The translations under genes and the position numbers were made by a program. A model generated the notes under the pieces. The model did not search any database. It saw nothing but the letters and a program-made list of their open reading frames with translations, and was not told the origin of the DNA. A DNA stretch of 64,000 bases from Cyathus striatus (Eukaryota > Basidiomycota > Agaricomycetes > Agaricales > Nidulariaceae): positions 806,001-870,000 of the forward strand of contig JAOVFP010000019.1 in NCBI GenBank assembly GCA_025738555.1, read 5' to 3'. Below, piece after piece: positions 24,004-36,555 of this stretch. Position 1 is the first letter of the stretch; each line of letters begins with the position of its first letter.

Positions 24004-24012
24004 TATAGCACC

Positions 24013-24487
24013 ATTATGAACACTTCGTAAAGGAATATGGGTAGCGGCGCAGCGCTATTCGTCACGACCCACGGATAAACCGACCGGCGTGCATGTCACA
24101 TGAACCATTCAGCCGTTCACCCAGGCAAGTTCGAGTAACACAGTGATGGAATCCTATCCGAGCTGTTCAACGTTGCAACCTTGGCTCAACCTCCTCATCG
24201 AACCTCAAAACCTTTTGATTCTTGAGTTGGTTTATATTTAAACGTCGTGTCTTATATGGCGCACGATATATGTAAACACAATTCAAGTTATGGGACGGAC
24301 ACATTCGGGACAATAACGAGATACTTTGGTTTGGCTTTGGTACGTCGCTTTTCGACTTCACAATTAGGCTCCAGTTAGTGGAGGTTTCTTATGTAGTCCA
24401 TAGCACTTGGAAGACAGTTCCTCACTTGCTGAATAGAGGGAACCTACGGAAGGTTTCAGAATAAGTTCATTGTAACTTGTCTACACT
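24013..24487. other. Intergenic, nothing recognised
   Basis: Mixed sequence between the disrupted tRNA and a dispersed repeat. No open frame with a domain, no RNA gene seen. Confidence 0.45.
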
Positions 24488-25055
24488 GTAGAGCAGGCGT
24501 TTCGCCTGCACTACAAAAACCGATATATTACAAATTCCATTACGTAATCAGCTGATGCGTGCATCGACGCGTTTGTTCGCGTTCACGCGCTCTCTCTCCC
24601 TCTCATTCCCTTCAACGCCGACACTCCTGCATTGCCCGCAACACCGCAATTACTCAAGATCATCGGTACTGTGCATTACCAAGACCCACTAAAATGCGCA
24701 GTTTGCTTTACCAAAGGCCGTGTCATTGCCTCTAGTCTCTCTCCTCAAGTTTTTATTTTGTGAATTTTCTTTCAATTCATTGGTATGCTTTATGTTTCAA
24801 GCTTTTCATTTTTCTTCCAATAATCTACCATTAATTTCTGCTTTGTTCAACCATTCCTCATTAAGTAGCTTCCTTATTCTAATTTCTTTAAAATCCATGT
24901 ATCTACTTCCCCCTAATTCAGTGGAATTTGATCCCCCATTCTCAATACCTTAGAACACCCAAGGTCGAATGGATGTTCACTGACTTGCTAAATTATTTCT
25001 TTGTTTAGGCATCAACCCACCTTTCACCTCTACAACACCTTGTTGATTCATTGTA
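24488..25055 (+). repeat. Dispersed repeat with hairpin head, copy 1
   Basis: Starts with the near-palindrome GTAGAGCAGGCGTTTCGCC...TGCACTAC (24488-24515). It continues with TTCCATTACGTAATCAGCTG and a CCGACACTCCTGCATTGCC block, and ends with TTATTTCTTTGTTTAGGC and CACCTTTCACCTCTAC. The same order of blocks occurs at 52995-53290, and the middle block again at 60945-61045. This copy carries an extra AT-rich insert at about 24715-24990. Element class unknown. Confidence 0.65.
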
Positions 25056-25539
25056 TTGTTGTGACAGGGCTGTACAGGTGGCAGGTGCTATATATGCTTG
25101 AGCACTTCTTTAAACTTCAAAGGTTATTGACACATGATGCATGTGCCATGGCCTAAAGGCAGGAAATCCTATATAAACTCCCCATTGCAGCTTAATGCCT
25201 TCGCAAGTTTTCCCACACTGGGCTGCTTTCACATGTTTCCCAGTGATCGACATACAATGCATGCATTCCAGGGAGCTCATAGCTTCAATATCAAAGAAGC
25301 ACATTTCACTGATAACTCACAATCTGGATTAAACAGCATGCCTTCATGTCTCAGGGATTATGCAAAATAACTGATGTGGAACTATTTTATTTTTACAAAG
25401 GCATTCAATATCTTGCTCAACATATTGCATCAAGCATGACTCAAAATTCAGACATCAGCTGTAATTGTCCCAGCTGCCACCCAGGTATGTGAATGGTTAT
25501 ACTTCAAGATATCTTCAGGTGGGCCTACAGTGATAATTA
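25056..25539. other. CpG-poor intergenic sequence
   Basis: No gene or RNA recognised. Short frames on both strands (25110-25370) overlap each other and have no domain. Strong CpG scarcity begins around here and continues to about 30.8 kb. Confidence 0.4.
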
Positions 25540-26603
25540 ATATGCCTAGTGTACTTCTACCTACTATAAAACATTTATTTCCATATTCTAAGCACTACTT
25601 AAAAATGGTATAATATATCTGGGTTGTATTTAGTAGCTAAGGTAGAGGTCCTGGACTGTTAGCTAGCATGAGAACAATTTGCACTAATAAGGGACATTTC
25701 TAGCCTAAGTAGGCAAGCATCTAAGAATAGAAACATCAAGGTCAGAGTTTATTCTCGACATTGGTGGGAAATAGTTACTAGTAAGGCTGAAGATCAAGCT
25801 AAGCATGCATCTATTCTAATAATAGATTATCAAAGCCATGTTATTGTGTCATAGGAAAAGGCATGAGGATGAGACTCCTGGCAAGTGCTGCTATCTAACC
25901 ACACTGTACCAGCACTGTGTATCAGCATGTCATAGGTGCCTGGCTAGGTCTGAGACCCAGAATTCCTGGCAGGCTGATTCAGCAGTTCCCATTTCCACAT
26001 GTCAAAGTATGCAGCATCACGCCTCCATATGGAGTGTTCTTCCTGCAAGATGAGTTATTGTCTTTCACTATCTTCCCATATGGACACATTCTTGGTGCTC
26101 ATATGTTTGTACATTCATGATTTACTCTGGTCCATACCAGACACCTGTATCCAGTCTAAAAGTCTAATTTACAGCTTAGCTAATGTGCAATTACTGCTTT
26201 TGTATTAACTATATAGTTTCTCTTAGCCATGTTCTGTAAGATATTTAATAGGTAGCTTTGTGTAGTAGAAGGGCAGTCTCCTGTGCCCCAAGAAATATGA
26301 TTAAGCAGTTCTGCCAGAGTATTTGTGTGAGCTAGAGATTCTGTGTGCAATGAGAGTCAAAGTCATAAGCCCATGCTAAGTCCAAGATTAAGGAACACAC
26401 ATCAAACACGCATCAAAGTGTTTGCTGAGCACACATTCCACCTTGAATGTTGGTCTTCGACACCCATACATTACTTTACTTTGCCCAGAAGTGTCCTGCA
26501 TCCAAGTCTTACCCACTGAGCACTTTCTTAGTGAGCATATATGGTGTGAGTGAAATTACTTATATTTTAATTTATACTATGTTGCACTAAACTAGGTACT
26601 TTA
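25540..26603 (+). repeat. 1.06 kb inverted repeat, left arm (CpG-depleted)
   Basis: Reverse complement of 30789-31862 over almost its whole length. Both arms stop sharply at AACTAGGTACTTTA on the inner side. Nearly every CpG in the right arm is TpG or CpA here. It contains no convincing gene. The NACHT pseudogene begins right at its inner end, on the same strand. Confidence 0.85.
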
Positions 26604-27935
26604 TAATGGTCAGAGTAATATATACTGGCTTCATGGTCCTGCTGGTGTTGAGAAATTGGTGATCGCACAGACAGTTGCTGTTAAGTTGCACAAGGAGAGA
26701 AAACTAGGAGCCAGCTTCATCTTTTCTAGGACAGACTCAACTAGGAACAATATCTCAAAGCTATTTTCTACTATCATGTATTAGCTTGCTATCTCCTCTT
26801 GTTACCCCTCTTTCAGAAAAGTAATAGAGGTGCAAATTGACTCTGATCCAAATTTAGTGAATCACTCAATGGAATCACAGTGGAAAGAACTTGTTGTAGA
26901 GCTGTTGAAGACAATCCTTGATGACAGTTCAGCTAGAATGAAAATTATAGTGCTCATAGATGGACTTGACAAATGTGAGAATGAACATGATCAAATTGAT
27001 GTTCTGAATTTATTAGATGAGGCTGAACTTGAAAATATTCCCCTCCATATCATTGTGTCCAGTCACCCCAAGTGTCATATTCATGACTCTTTCCTTAGGG
27101 ACAAAGCAGTAAAATGTGAGCTTCATTGTTCTGCCCAAGTGGACAATGATATACAGCTTTTCCTGTGAGACAAGTTCTGTGGAATTATAAATCAAAGAAA
27201 GTTTCGTCCTTCAATCTGTTAAGTTCAAGGTACATGGCCTTTGGATGGAGACATCAATATTCTGGTCACACAAGCATCAGGCCAATATATTTATGCAGTA
27301 ACAGCACTAAAATATGTGGAGATGGGTAAAGAAACAACCCCAGTGATCTGACTGAAACAAATTCTGGAGTTTGAAAATACACACAAGCTATTGTCTGATC
27401 TTGATTTACTCTACCAAGGCATCCTTTTGAAGTGTCCTACCAAGATAACACTCAGGATTCTTGGGTTTCTTTTTATTCTTCTGTGGGAAAAGTGAAGAAT
27501 ATTGTTACCAACCCTATCTGTCCTCAATCAGCTTCTCAAGCTGGCTCCTGGCGAGTTTGAGGCAGCATTGGAAACATTGCATTCATTGGTATATATTTCT
27601 AATTTAGAACTGCTATCAACCTGGGACATTGCAGAGCCTTACTTTCACCACACATCTCTGGAAGACTTTCTGACAGATAGGTGACATTCAGGGGTATACT
27701 TCATTGACAAAGAAGAAACTTATAAAGATTTTCTCAATTGCTGCAAGAAGAACTTTGTATCCATTTTCAGTAAAAGGCATATTCATACATCACTTCATGA
27801 CATGCCTCAATGTATTTCATGCAACTTTTGTGAGTTAAATACAGATTTGGATGAGCAGACTATTTAAATTCTTCATTTAGTTGGTTGCTTTTACGCAGTA
27901 TTGAAATGGCCCAGATTGTGAAGTGAAAATGCAAG
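26604..27935 (+). pseudogene. NACHT-domain (fungal NLR-like) protein, decayed
   Basis: NACHT NTPases are the signalling switch of fungal NLR-like proteins involved in non-self recognition and incompatibility. The frame pieces line up in family order: YWLHGPAGVEK (P-loop with the GK-S/T signature corrupted), an SFIFSR strand, IIVLIDGLDKCENE (Walker B), PLHIIVSSHPKCHI (sensor), ILVTQASGQYIYAVTALKYV, LLSDLDLLYQGIL, then LLKLAPGEFEAALETLHSL and YFHHTSLEDFLTDR (ending about 27681). Several in-frame stops and shifts interrupt it. The N-terminal effector domain and C-terminal repeats are not visible. It lies between the two inverted-repeat arms, but whether it was carried by an element is inference. 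Confidence 0.85.
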
Positions 27936-28194
27936 CACAGTGGTTGATAAAGACCTTATGGCATGGATCCAGGGACCAGGATGAATCATATGTTTTACAG
28001 TAAGTTTCAGGTCAGCCAAATACCCCATAATGGTTGAAAATCTATGATTACAAGATAAAATGTATGCTGATGGCTATGGCATCATGATTTCATGCTGTCT
28101 GTGAAGACAATGGATTCTCCAAAGAAATGAAGCAAAAGCAGATGGCTCAAAACTGTAATTTAGAAGTGTTCATGATTATATGCACTGTAATATG

Positions 28195-28370
28195 TATGAG
28201 GGTCAAAGTGCACATTTATTGTGCCATGCAACTTTTTTTGGTGGGCGTGCAACTTTTTCGGGTGGTTATTCAGTGCAACTTTTTACATGAGGCTGCAAAT
28301 TTTTCTACAGAAAGCTGCAACTTTTTTTTACACAAGGCCACAACTTTTTTTCAGTGCAAATTGTTTTGAT
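28195..28370 (+). repeat. GCAACTTTTT short-unit repeat, copy 1
   Basis: Repeated GTGCAACTTTTT / GCTGCAACTTTTT units, preceded by TATGAGGGTCAAAGTGCACA. The same lead sequence and units occur inverted at 39400-39500, and a related array lies at 33265-33400. Short open frames across it (MRVKVHIYCA...) are shared between copies because the DNA is repeated; I do not call a gene. Confidence 0.65.
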
Positions 28371-30788
28371 GCAGTTATCATTTTGAAATAAGACATTACT
28401 TAAATACTTTAAATGACATCATATAGATTAAGCCCTACTTACAGTTACATACATGAAATACAAGACTTATTATACACAATTTTAGAGAAGGGAACTATAT
28501 ACATGAATCTACTGTCACTCCATGCCATGCACTGTCCCAACCACACCATCCCAACTACACTGTGCCACACTAATGAACCACCAGACTAGACAAATCTACA
28601 TACACATGATGCACACAAGCAGTGGACAGCCAGTGGTGGGGGTTGTCGGGGGTGATGCAAAGCAGGTTTAATGATATTCAGGATGTGGTAGTGGGGCTTC
28701 AGGGCATGTTGGAAAGAGGCTTGGAAGGTAGATGGTGATGATGACAACATCACTGGACCAATTCCTGGCTGAAGACATGAGTGGCTACTGTGTTGCAATG
28801 GGCTGCACATGCAAGTGAGTTATACATTTTGGAAGAGGAGGGAAATGCACCTGCTGCAGTGGAAGCTTGATGAGTTGTGAAGACACAACATACAAGGGTC
28901 AAGGAGCTACAGAATCTCCTGAAGCTCAAAATCATGATAATGAGTACAAGCAGGAAGAGGGAAAAGACCAGTTCTCATCTTGGGTATCACAGAGATCAAC
29001 CATATTCCTTCACTTGTAGCAAATAGGCTTCTGAGCAGTGATACACTAGTAAAATATAAATGACGTACTTTTATTTCTATTTTCTTGTTCCGAATTTATG
29101 GAACTTCCATCTGAGCACGTGAGTAGGACACAGCAGGGAGGGGCTGAGTTCCCACGCTGCCTCCCATAATTTACTAAGGGATTAAAAACAAAATAAACAT
29201 ATAAAAAACACAAAAACTCTGCCTCAGTATGATTTAAAACACATTAAACAAATACCTACCACTTTCATTCAAAAACACGAAGTCCTTTTGTATTTGCTAG
29301 CACCAGATAAACCCCCCCCCCATTCATTATGATGAGTCTTTAGAATTGCAGAAACACCAGTAGCACAAGTTGTAATAAAAGTCGAGTCCAGAACCCTAGA
29401 AAGAACCTAGACTGCAAGAACTTAAGTTGAGCTATGCAAATGATGCACTAGCTATACACAGACCAAAGCCAATAGACCATGCGCAGCCTATGCACAGATC
29501 ATGGGAAGAGAAAAAGATAAGCAGTGAGCGAAGTGCATCACAGCAATGGCGTTATGTTGTGATACTGATGTGCTTCGCATACTTGATGATATAAGCAACA
29601 CCTAAAATGGAAATAGATTGATGAGCCACCCAGACAGGCACCCGTTGCGACATAGACACACATGCATGCACACATACAATTGGCTGCAGCAATGGCTGGG
29701 CTAGAACAACAGAGAAACCTAGGAAATAGTCTTTGTAATTAGTACATACCAAATCAGTAGCTAGATGTGTCTGTAAATGTATATAGATGAGCAATGGGGG
29801 AATGAAACGGCAGGAACTGCCAGGCATTCTTCCCCCCACAGACAGGGTGGTATACAGATGAGAATCAGAATTGTTATGAGACATTTATACATCAAGAAAT
29901 ACATACAGAGTTTATTGTTTGAACTGATATCTGAATACTTTGAAATCTGAATACCTTGATGCATACTGAAAATAGCCCAAGTTCAATTGATCTATTTTTA
30001 ACTTGTTCTAAATTTGGAATAGAATCAATTGTGCCCCTTGAACTAACTGAACTTACACCTTGGGATTTGAATATTATTATTGTATTTGGAATTTCTATTC
30101 TAAGTACATAAGAATTACTTAAACTCATCACATGACTCAACAGCAGCTACGAGCCAATGTCAGTGTCGGGTTGTCAGCCTCCTATGTTCCCTTCTTTGAG
30201 CTCCTCCACATGAATGTCACAATTGAAAGAAAATGAAAGAAATATAAGAGAAAGTACTCACCCATAAGCAAGTTGCAACTGAATGAACCATGAGGGCTGG
30301 AAATGCTACTGTTTGTTGTCAATCTACAGCCAGTTAATATGTATAGCCACTTTTGAGTCTTGACTGCTGAGTGCTGAGGCCTGAGGGTGGGAAGCTGCCT
30401 GCTGGCAGGAATGGTGTCAGAGAAGAATGGCACTGCATGTGAATGTGATTCCAGGAATGAAAGTGCACAAATTTGATGAAGCCATAGATAGAGCAGAGTG
30501 GAAAGGGGCAGAGACTATTGAAAAATATAGTAAGATGTCTATTGGGAGAGCATGAGTGATGTTGGAGTTTACATTGTGTGGGCAGAAAGACTCCAGAGTG
30601 GAAACCATGCAACATTACAGTGACAGTAATGGTGACATGCTGACATGTGCTGATTGCATGGGATATCAACAAATATACACATGATATATATATCTGTATG
30701 TTACTATGTATGTGTTTATTGGTGTTATTTGTACTCTGTTTTTCATCAAAGCTTCTGCTAAATAATACCAATAGATGCATACACAGTA
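28371..30788. other. CpG-poor stretch without recognised genes
   Basis: About 2.4 kb between the NACHT relic and the right inverted-repeat arm. The plus strand around 28620-28990 has coding-like pieces (for example VVVGLQGMLERGLE), but stops interrupt them and I recognise no family. A run of ten C lies near 29311. Nothing else supported. Confidence 0.4.
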
Positions 30789-31862
30789 AAGTACCTAGTT
30801 TAGCGCAACGTAGTATAAATTAAAATATGTATAATTTCACTCACACCACGTACGCTCACTAAGAAAGTGCTCGGTGGGTAAGACTCGGATGCAGGACGCT
30901 TCCGGGCGAAGTAAGGTAAAGTAAATGGTGTCGAAGACCGACGCGCAAGATGGAATGCGTGCTTAGCGAATGCTTTGATGCGCGTTTGATGCGCGTTCCT
31001 TAATCTCGGACTTAGCACGGGCTTAGGACTTTGACTCTCGTTACACTCAGAATCTCAAGCTCGCACAAATACTCTCGCAGAACTGCTTAATGGTATTTCT
31101 CGGGGCACAGGAGACTGCCCTCCTCTACTTTACTCTACCTATTAAATATCATACAGGACTACGGCTAGAGGAACTATATAGTTAGGACAAATACAGTAAT
31201 TTACATATTAGCTAAGCAGTAAGATAGACTTTTGGACTGGATACAGACGTCTGGGATGGACCAGAGTAATTCACGCATGTACAAACATACGAGCGCCAAG
31301 AATGCATCCATATGGGAAGATAGCGAAGAACAATAAATCGTCCTGCAGGAAGAACGCTCCATACGGAGGCGTGATGCCGCGCGCTTTGACTCGTGGAAAT
31401 GGGAACCGCTGAATCAGCCTGCCGGGAATGCCGGATATCAGGCCAGTCTAGGCGCCTATGGCGTGCTGATGCACAGCGCTGGTACAGCGTGGTTAGATAG
31501 CGGCAACTGCCGTGGGTCTAGTGCTCATGCCTTTTCCTATGACGCAATAACATAGCTTCGATATCCTATTATTAGAATAGACGCGCGCTTAGCTCGATCT
31601 CCGGCCTTACTGGTAACTATTTCCCACCGATGTCGAGAATAAGCTCTGACCTCGGTGTTTCTATTCTTAGACGCTTTCCTACTTAGGCTAGTTATGTCCC
31701 TTATTAGCGCGAGTCGTTCCCACGCTAGCTAACGGTCCGGGACCTCTACCTTAGCTACTAATTACAACCCAGATATATTATACCGTTTGTAAGTAGCGCG
31801 TAGAATATAGAAATAATGTTTTTATAGTAGGTAGAAGTACGCTAGGCGTATTAACAGTTAAG
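30789..31862 (-). repeat. 1.06 kb inverted repeat, right arm (CpG-retaining)
   Basis: Reverse complement of 25540-26603. This arm is rich in CpG (for example GACGCGCAAGATGG, GATGCGCGTTTGATGCGCG), although its neighbours on both sides are CpG-poor. No open frame in it shows a domain. Together the pair could be the ends of a ~6.3 kb composite element, or two independent insertions of one repeat in opposite orientation. Confidence 0.85.
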
Positions 31863-33110
31863 TAATTAAAAGTTAAATACAAATACAGATGAATCACATG
31901 TAATTTTGTTGGTATTCCATGGCCCCTCCTACCTCTCCTCCCCTGTCTCGTCCCCTTCTTCCCTTCCCCCTCATTCTAGGTGACCAATGTGGCATCAAGT
32001 GCTGCAACATCTGTCACCCTCATCTTGCAAGTGACAAGTATGGCTATTTTTTCCCCTCCCTCTTCCTGTCTAGCAAGTGATGTGCATAATGGCATGTGTA
32101 GCAACATCAAGCCCAATATGAGCACTTCTTCCTCTCTTGTCTTGCCAGTGATGTGTATGGCTGATGTCTTCCTTCCCTCCTCTGCCCTCTCCCTTCCATT
32201 GTCTCTGCCCCACCCTCCCCTATGCATAATGGCACACATAGCAATGTCAAGCCCAAGACAAGCACTGCTCCTGCACTCCTCATCTCGCAAGTGATGAGGG
32301 CAAGTGTTTCCTCCCTCACCCTTGTCTGCAAGTGATGAGAGTGAACACCTCTTCTTGTCCCCTCTCCCCCTTGCCTTCACCTTACAAGTGATGAGGGCAA
32401 GTACCTTCTCCCTCCCTCATCTTGCAAGTGACGGGGGTGTATGCCTTCCACTTTAGCCCTCTCTTCCCATACCCATTATCTTGACATCGACACCTTGCTA
32501 TGCCAACCACCAGTAAGCCCTCCACCCTCAGCTTGTCTCTGTGTCCCCACTTGTCATTCAGCCCACCTCAAGCCTGCTAGTTGAATGACCCCCATCACCT
32601 CAACAGCACTGGTACAGCATCAAAGGCACCAACATATCCTTCTTAAACTGCCACCACTGTCGTCATCACAATGACATATTTGTCCACTCCCAGTCCCCAC
32701 CAACTCCTTCCCTCCCCTCTCCCACTTCCTCCCTCATTGAGCAAGTGATGAGGGTGAATGTCTTCTCACCCTCTTGCCCCTTCTCTCCCTTCTCTCCCCC
32801 TATCACCCTCATCTTGCAAGTGAAAAGGGCAAACATCCTAACTCTTCCTCCTCCACACCCGCAGTCACCATCTCCCATTGCACACCACCACCTGCTTGCC
32901 CTCTCACACCTCGTCTCGGCAAGAAATATGACATCATCACCACAGCTTTTCCTCAAACATATTGTCATCATCATCTGTGCAACTGTGATTTTCACACTAA
33001 GATGCTTCACTTTGCAGCTTTTCCCAGTCCTGTGAATATTTGGCAATGAGCAGTGATGGAGAATATGACAAGGATGTGATGGGGAGCTGGTTGTTATCTG
33101 CAAGATATAT
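31863..33110. repeat. Degenerate minisatellite (CTCATCTTGCAAGTGATGAG)
   Basis: Between about 31975 and 32850, blocks of CATCTTGCAAGTGATGAGGG and variants recur at irregular 40-130 bp spacing in a C/T-rich plus strand. CpG is almost absent. Both strands show open frames of 60-145 codons through it; they are overlapping products of composition and I call no gene. Confidence 0.6.
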
Positions 33111-33264
33111 AACTTGTAGTATGTCTTTGGACTCTGTCTCTTTTACATAGACTGTATACAACTTGTCAGTAGTAATTCAGATGTAAAACAAAAAAAATTA
33201 GTCTTTATTCTTAGTGCTCTGACTTGATAACTTAATGATAGGCATAAATTGCTCTATATTTCAA

Positions 33265-33480
33265 AAAGTTGAAAGTTGCACCCTCAAAGAAAGTTGCACT
33301 GAAAAAAAGTTGCACTGAAAGAAAAAAAAGAGTTGTGCTGAAAAAAAGTTGTGGCCTCATGTAAAAAGTTGCAGCCTCTACAGTGTTCCAGAACTGCAAG
33401 CTTTTTGCTCAGTGCTTGGTGCTCAATGTTAAGTGCAAGATTCAAATCATTGATTGATTCCTACTGTGGCTGTGTGACAA
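33265..33480 (-). repeat. GCAACTTTTT repeat, copy 2
   Basis: On the plus strand: AAAGTTGCACTGAAAAAAAG units, then GTTGTGGCCTCATGTAAAAAGTTGCAGCC and GTTCCAGAACTGCAAGCTTTTT. The last block matches the reverse complement of 39360-39390, so the copies at 33 and 39 kb share more than the short units. Confidence 0.6.
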
Positions 33481-36400
33481 GTAACTATTCCATCACACTA
33501 GTGTCACCTTGCCATCATCATTCAACCTCAGTGCATTCAAAATCTTCTCCATTGTCAATCTACAGGGCAGGAAGCTGGGACAGGTTAAATATTCGAGGTA
33601 TGTATGAGTGCATAAGTACTGCCATATGCACATACACTGATGTTCTGCTACTATGCCAGAGCAACACTGTCATCTCGTGCTTGCTGATAGTCTGACCTGC
33701 ACTGCCACCACTCCCTCAACATCTACAACACAAACTTCAACTGGCAGATTCAGATACCAGGAGGTAGAAATAACTATTATCATCAAATATATGGGGCACA
33801 TGTCATATACATGGGACCTGGAGGCTGGAAGTTTGGACTGGTCAAATATTCAAAGTACATACATACTATGGGTGTAATATGTATTGTGTACTGAAACCAC
33901 ATGCCTCACCTTTTCAGCTTCTCCTTTAGATGACAACATTCTGATGGACAGTCATGGACCACCACACCCCTTCACTATTGCTTACATAAGCAATTCAATT
34001 TCATGCAGGAGTGTGGGAATAGCAACAAGAAATGGTCAATTTTCTCCTGTAAAAGTAGAAGAGTAGAAATAAAATGTTAAAACATTCAGCAAGAATCAAT
34101 ACTGATGGACAGAAGGAGTGAAGCTACTTTCCAACAGCACAACTCATAGAATTTAAGTAATATTTAAAGTGCTGGCCAGCATTGCCTTTCTGCAGCGCAC
34201 CATGGTCCATATAGTGTAGGCTCCACCAAAGTACAAATACAAATAAATAAACTCATGTGACTCTCAAGACCAATCAACAATCTCTAATTTCCCAGGATAC
34301 ATGTTGTGCTCTTTCTCTTCCTCCACCATTATGCATGCAACATTGCCACTCTCCTACATCAAGACGCTGCCACCACACAAAATTTTCAAGCTATGTATTA
34401 AAACTAGCATCTCTGTGTCCACCTCCTCATGTTTGATGACAGAATGAGAATGAAAATGACCAACCAGCTGTTGCTTTGATGTGCACACAAGAGCCAGGTC
34501 ATGGAGATGTCACAAGTGGAAGGAAATGAATGACAGACAAAGGGGGCTTGTAAGATATGGGTACAAGAGTAGGGGATATATAGTAGCCTTTATTTATCAT
34601 ACCTCCTAGAAGATTTCAATGCTTCGTGAGATTTCAAATTTCAAATTTCAGTGCATGAGTTGATATGAAATTGATGGGACAATGGACTCATCACATGACA
34701 AGAGCAAGACCTTGCTTAGCTCTCAAGCCGAAAAAGGGAGGCATGCGGTTTAGGAACACTGTATGGGTGTATAAGTATTAGAAATGCACTCATCTGAAGC
34801 ATCTACCTGCTTAGCTGATATTTGTGCTAGCTGACAGGCTGCCTATTTTCCCTGACATGAACAATGCAAATGCACTCGAAAGCATCATGGCAGCACATGA
34901 CCTCAGCATCTCCCTTTGCTATGTCCCTCAATATGAACAATGCAAAGGGAAGTGTTGTGGCAGGACGCAACCTCAGCATCTCCTTCATTCTGTACACCTA
35001 CCACACAGGAGTGATCAAGGTGGCTATCAATGGCAAACCACACGTTGTAACTACATGTCATATCTGTGACAAAACCCCTAGGACCGACGCAAGTCTGTTA
35101 TGTTTTCATCTGAGGATTGTACATTTCCTCCGGACTGTATACATTTGTTATAAATGGAACTCTTACTTACTTAATGTTTACTTGTCATTGTTTACTTGTC
35201 CCTTCCCCTTATTACTACTATTTGTTCTATGCCTTTCCATTCTTTCTAGTTCACTCTATAACTCCCATCCCCATTAGTTTTACCCCGTTCCTCGTCATAA
35301 TCATAATTATCAGCGTTATACGTTGACTGTAATCTAGAGGTGTGAAACTAGTCTACTGTAGTCTACATTCTCTGGAGTTACTTATCCCCCAGTATGCCAC
35401 AAACCCATAGACACTAACTCCCTCCGCATCTGGGACAAAGTAAATACTATATAAACTACTTCACATTGTAAGTAGACTACAGTTTTGAATCAACTATGTT
35501 AACACCCTTTCCTTCACTTGGGACTTGTTCCAACTCCGAGTTATCAGCATCAACTCTGCCTTCTTCTAAATACGGAACGAGAAGTTCAAGGGGTGCAACA
35601 TATAAGTTGAAGCCAACGTTCCATTACTCCCATACTTCGTTCATTACCCCCGAGCTATTTACTTACATGCTCTCTCGTTGTTAGACCCTTCTTCATGGTT
35701 CAACCCTTAGTAGTTGGAACAGGACGTGACACTACAAATCACATCTCCCCCACCATACAGAAGTTCAATGAAGAGGTGAGAAAGGCTGAGATTGTAGTTA
35801 TGAATGAGATTGAGTTGAACCCTGGTACTGATTACATGTATACTGTTAAGACCATTGATTCTCATCCACTGTACTAACCCATTACCCCCCACCCACCCAC
35901 CCAGATCATAAAATACCTCTTATACTGTATTGGCCTCCTCCCCAGTGCCTGCCCATGAACATTCAAATAATCCACTAGGCTATGCATCTTTCTGACCTCA
36001 TGTAGTGTCCTCCTTGCCCTGCTCAACCCTGCCTCCTTCCCCTCCTCCAACTCCTCACTCTGCTAGCCAAACACCAATCTGTATTGTCACCACTCCAACC
36101 ATTGCACATGAATCTAGACTCCAGGGAAGAAGTAAACAGTGTCAGAAATTGATGAAATCAAGTAGCACAAGTTATGAGCAGGACAACAAATGTGGGGCAT
36201 CACCTTGAAAGCTGATACTAACTCATCATGTGCAGAAGCACACCTTTGTATGTCTAATGGTGTGTGCACTTGCAAGACAACATGTCCATAAATCGAACAC
36301 ATACCACTGTGGGAGTACAGTGCCAACGGGCACCTCCCTTACATGTCTGAAACTCATGGGAAAAATTTTTTGTGCATTTTTTTGATATTTGTTTAGGAAG

Positions 36401-36555
36401 GAAACCTATGAAAAGATGTCGATTTACCATGTTGTCTCATTTTTTCCCACGGTGTATCTATTTGTTTCACTTTTCCGGCGAGAGGTTACGTTTTTGGTGG
36501 CATCCCTGGGCAGGGGCAGGCAGATAATTCCGTGCACATTCAGGGTTTGCATGTG
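33481..36555. other. CpG-poor stretch without recognised genes
   Basis: A local direct duplication at 34855-34980 repeats ATGAACAATGCAAA...CCTCAGCATCTCC. TATATAAACTAC at 35448 and a following open frame (35496-35684), then 35695-35877, could be remnants of a retroelement 5' region, but no gag, protease or polymerase motif is visible. Nothing further supported. Confidence 0.4.

Larger units (their letters stand above)
23197..24012 (-). tRNA. tRNA-Gln (UUG), split by a transposon
   Basis: Read on the minus strand, 24012-24006 supplies the 5' acceptor GGTGCTA, TA is tRNA positions 8-9, and 23269-23197 supplies the rest. The D arm reads GTGTAGTGGTTATCAC. The anticodon stem CGGGA/TCCCG encloses loop TTTTGA with anticodon TTG and a likely 11 nt intron after position 37. 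The T arm is CCAGG-TTCGAAC-CCTGG and the 3' acceptor is TTGCACC. Without the insertion it folds with one acceptor mismatch (6-67). The pogo-like element at 23272-24003 sits exactly at the TA of positions 8-9. The A box and B box survive, but the acceptor 5' strand is displaced by 732 bp, so the locus is probably a pseudogene. Confidence 0.85.

Noticed and set aside
28197..28369. Short protein MRVKVHIYCA..., with a similar frame at 39255-39497
   Set aside because: The similarity follows the repeated GCAACTTTTT DNA, and both frames are low complexity.
32000..33100. Coding gene on either strand of the C/T-rich stretch
   Set aside because: Frames on opposite strands overlap, follow the minisatellite unit and have no recognisable domain.
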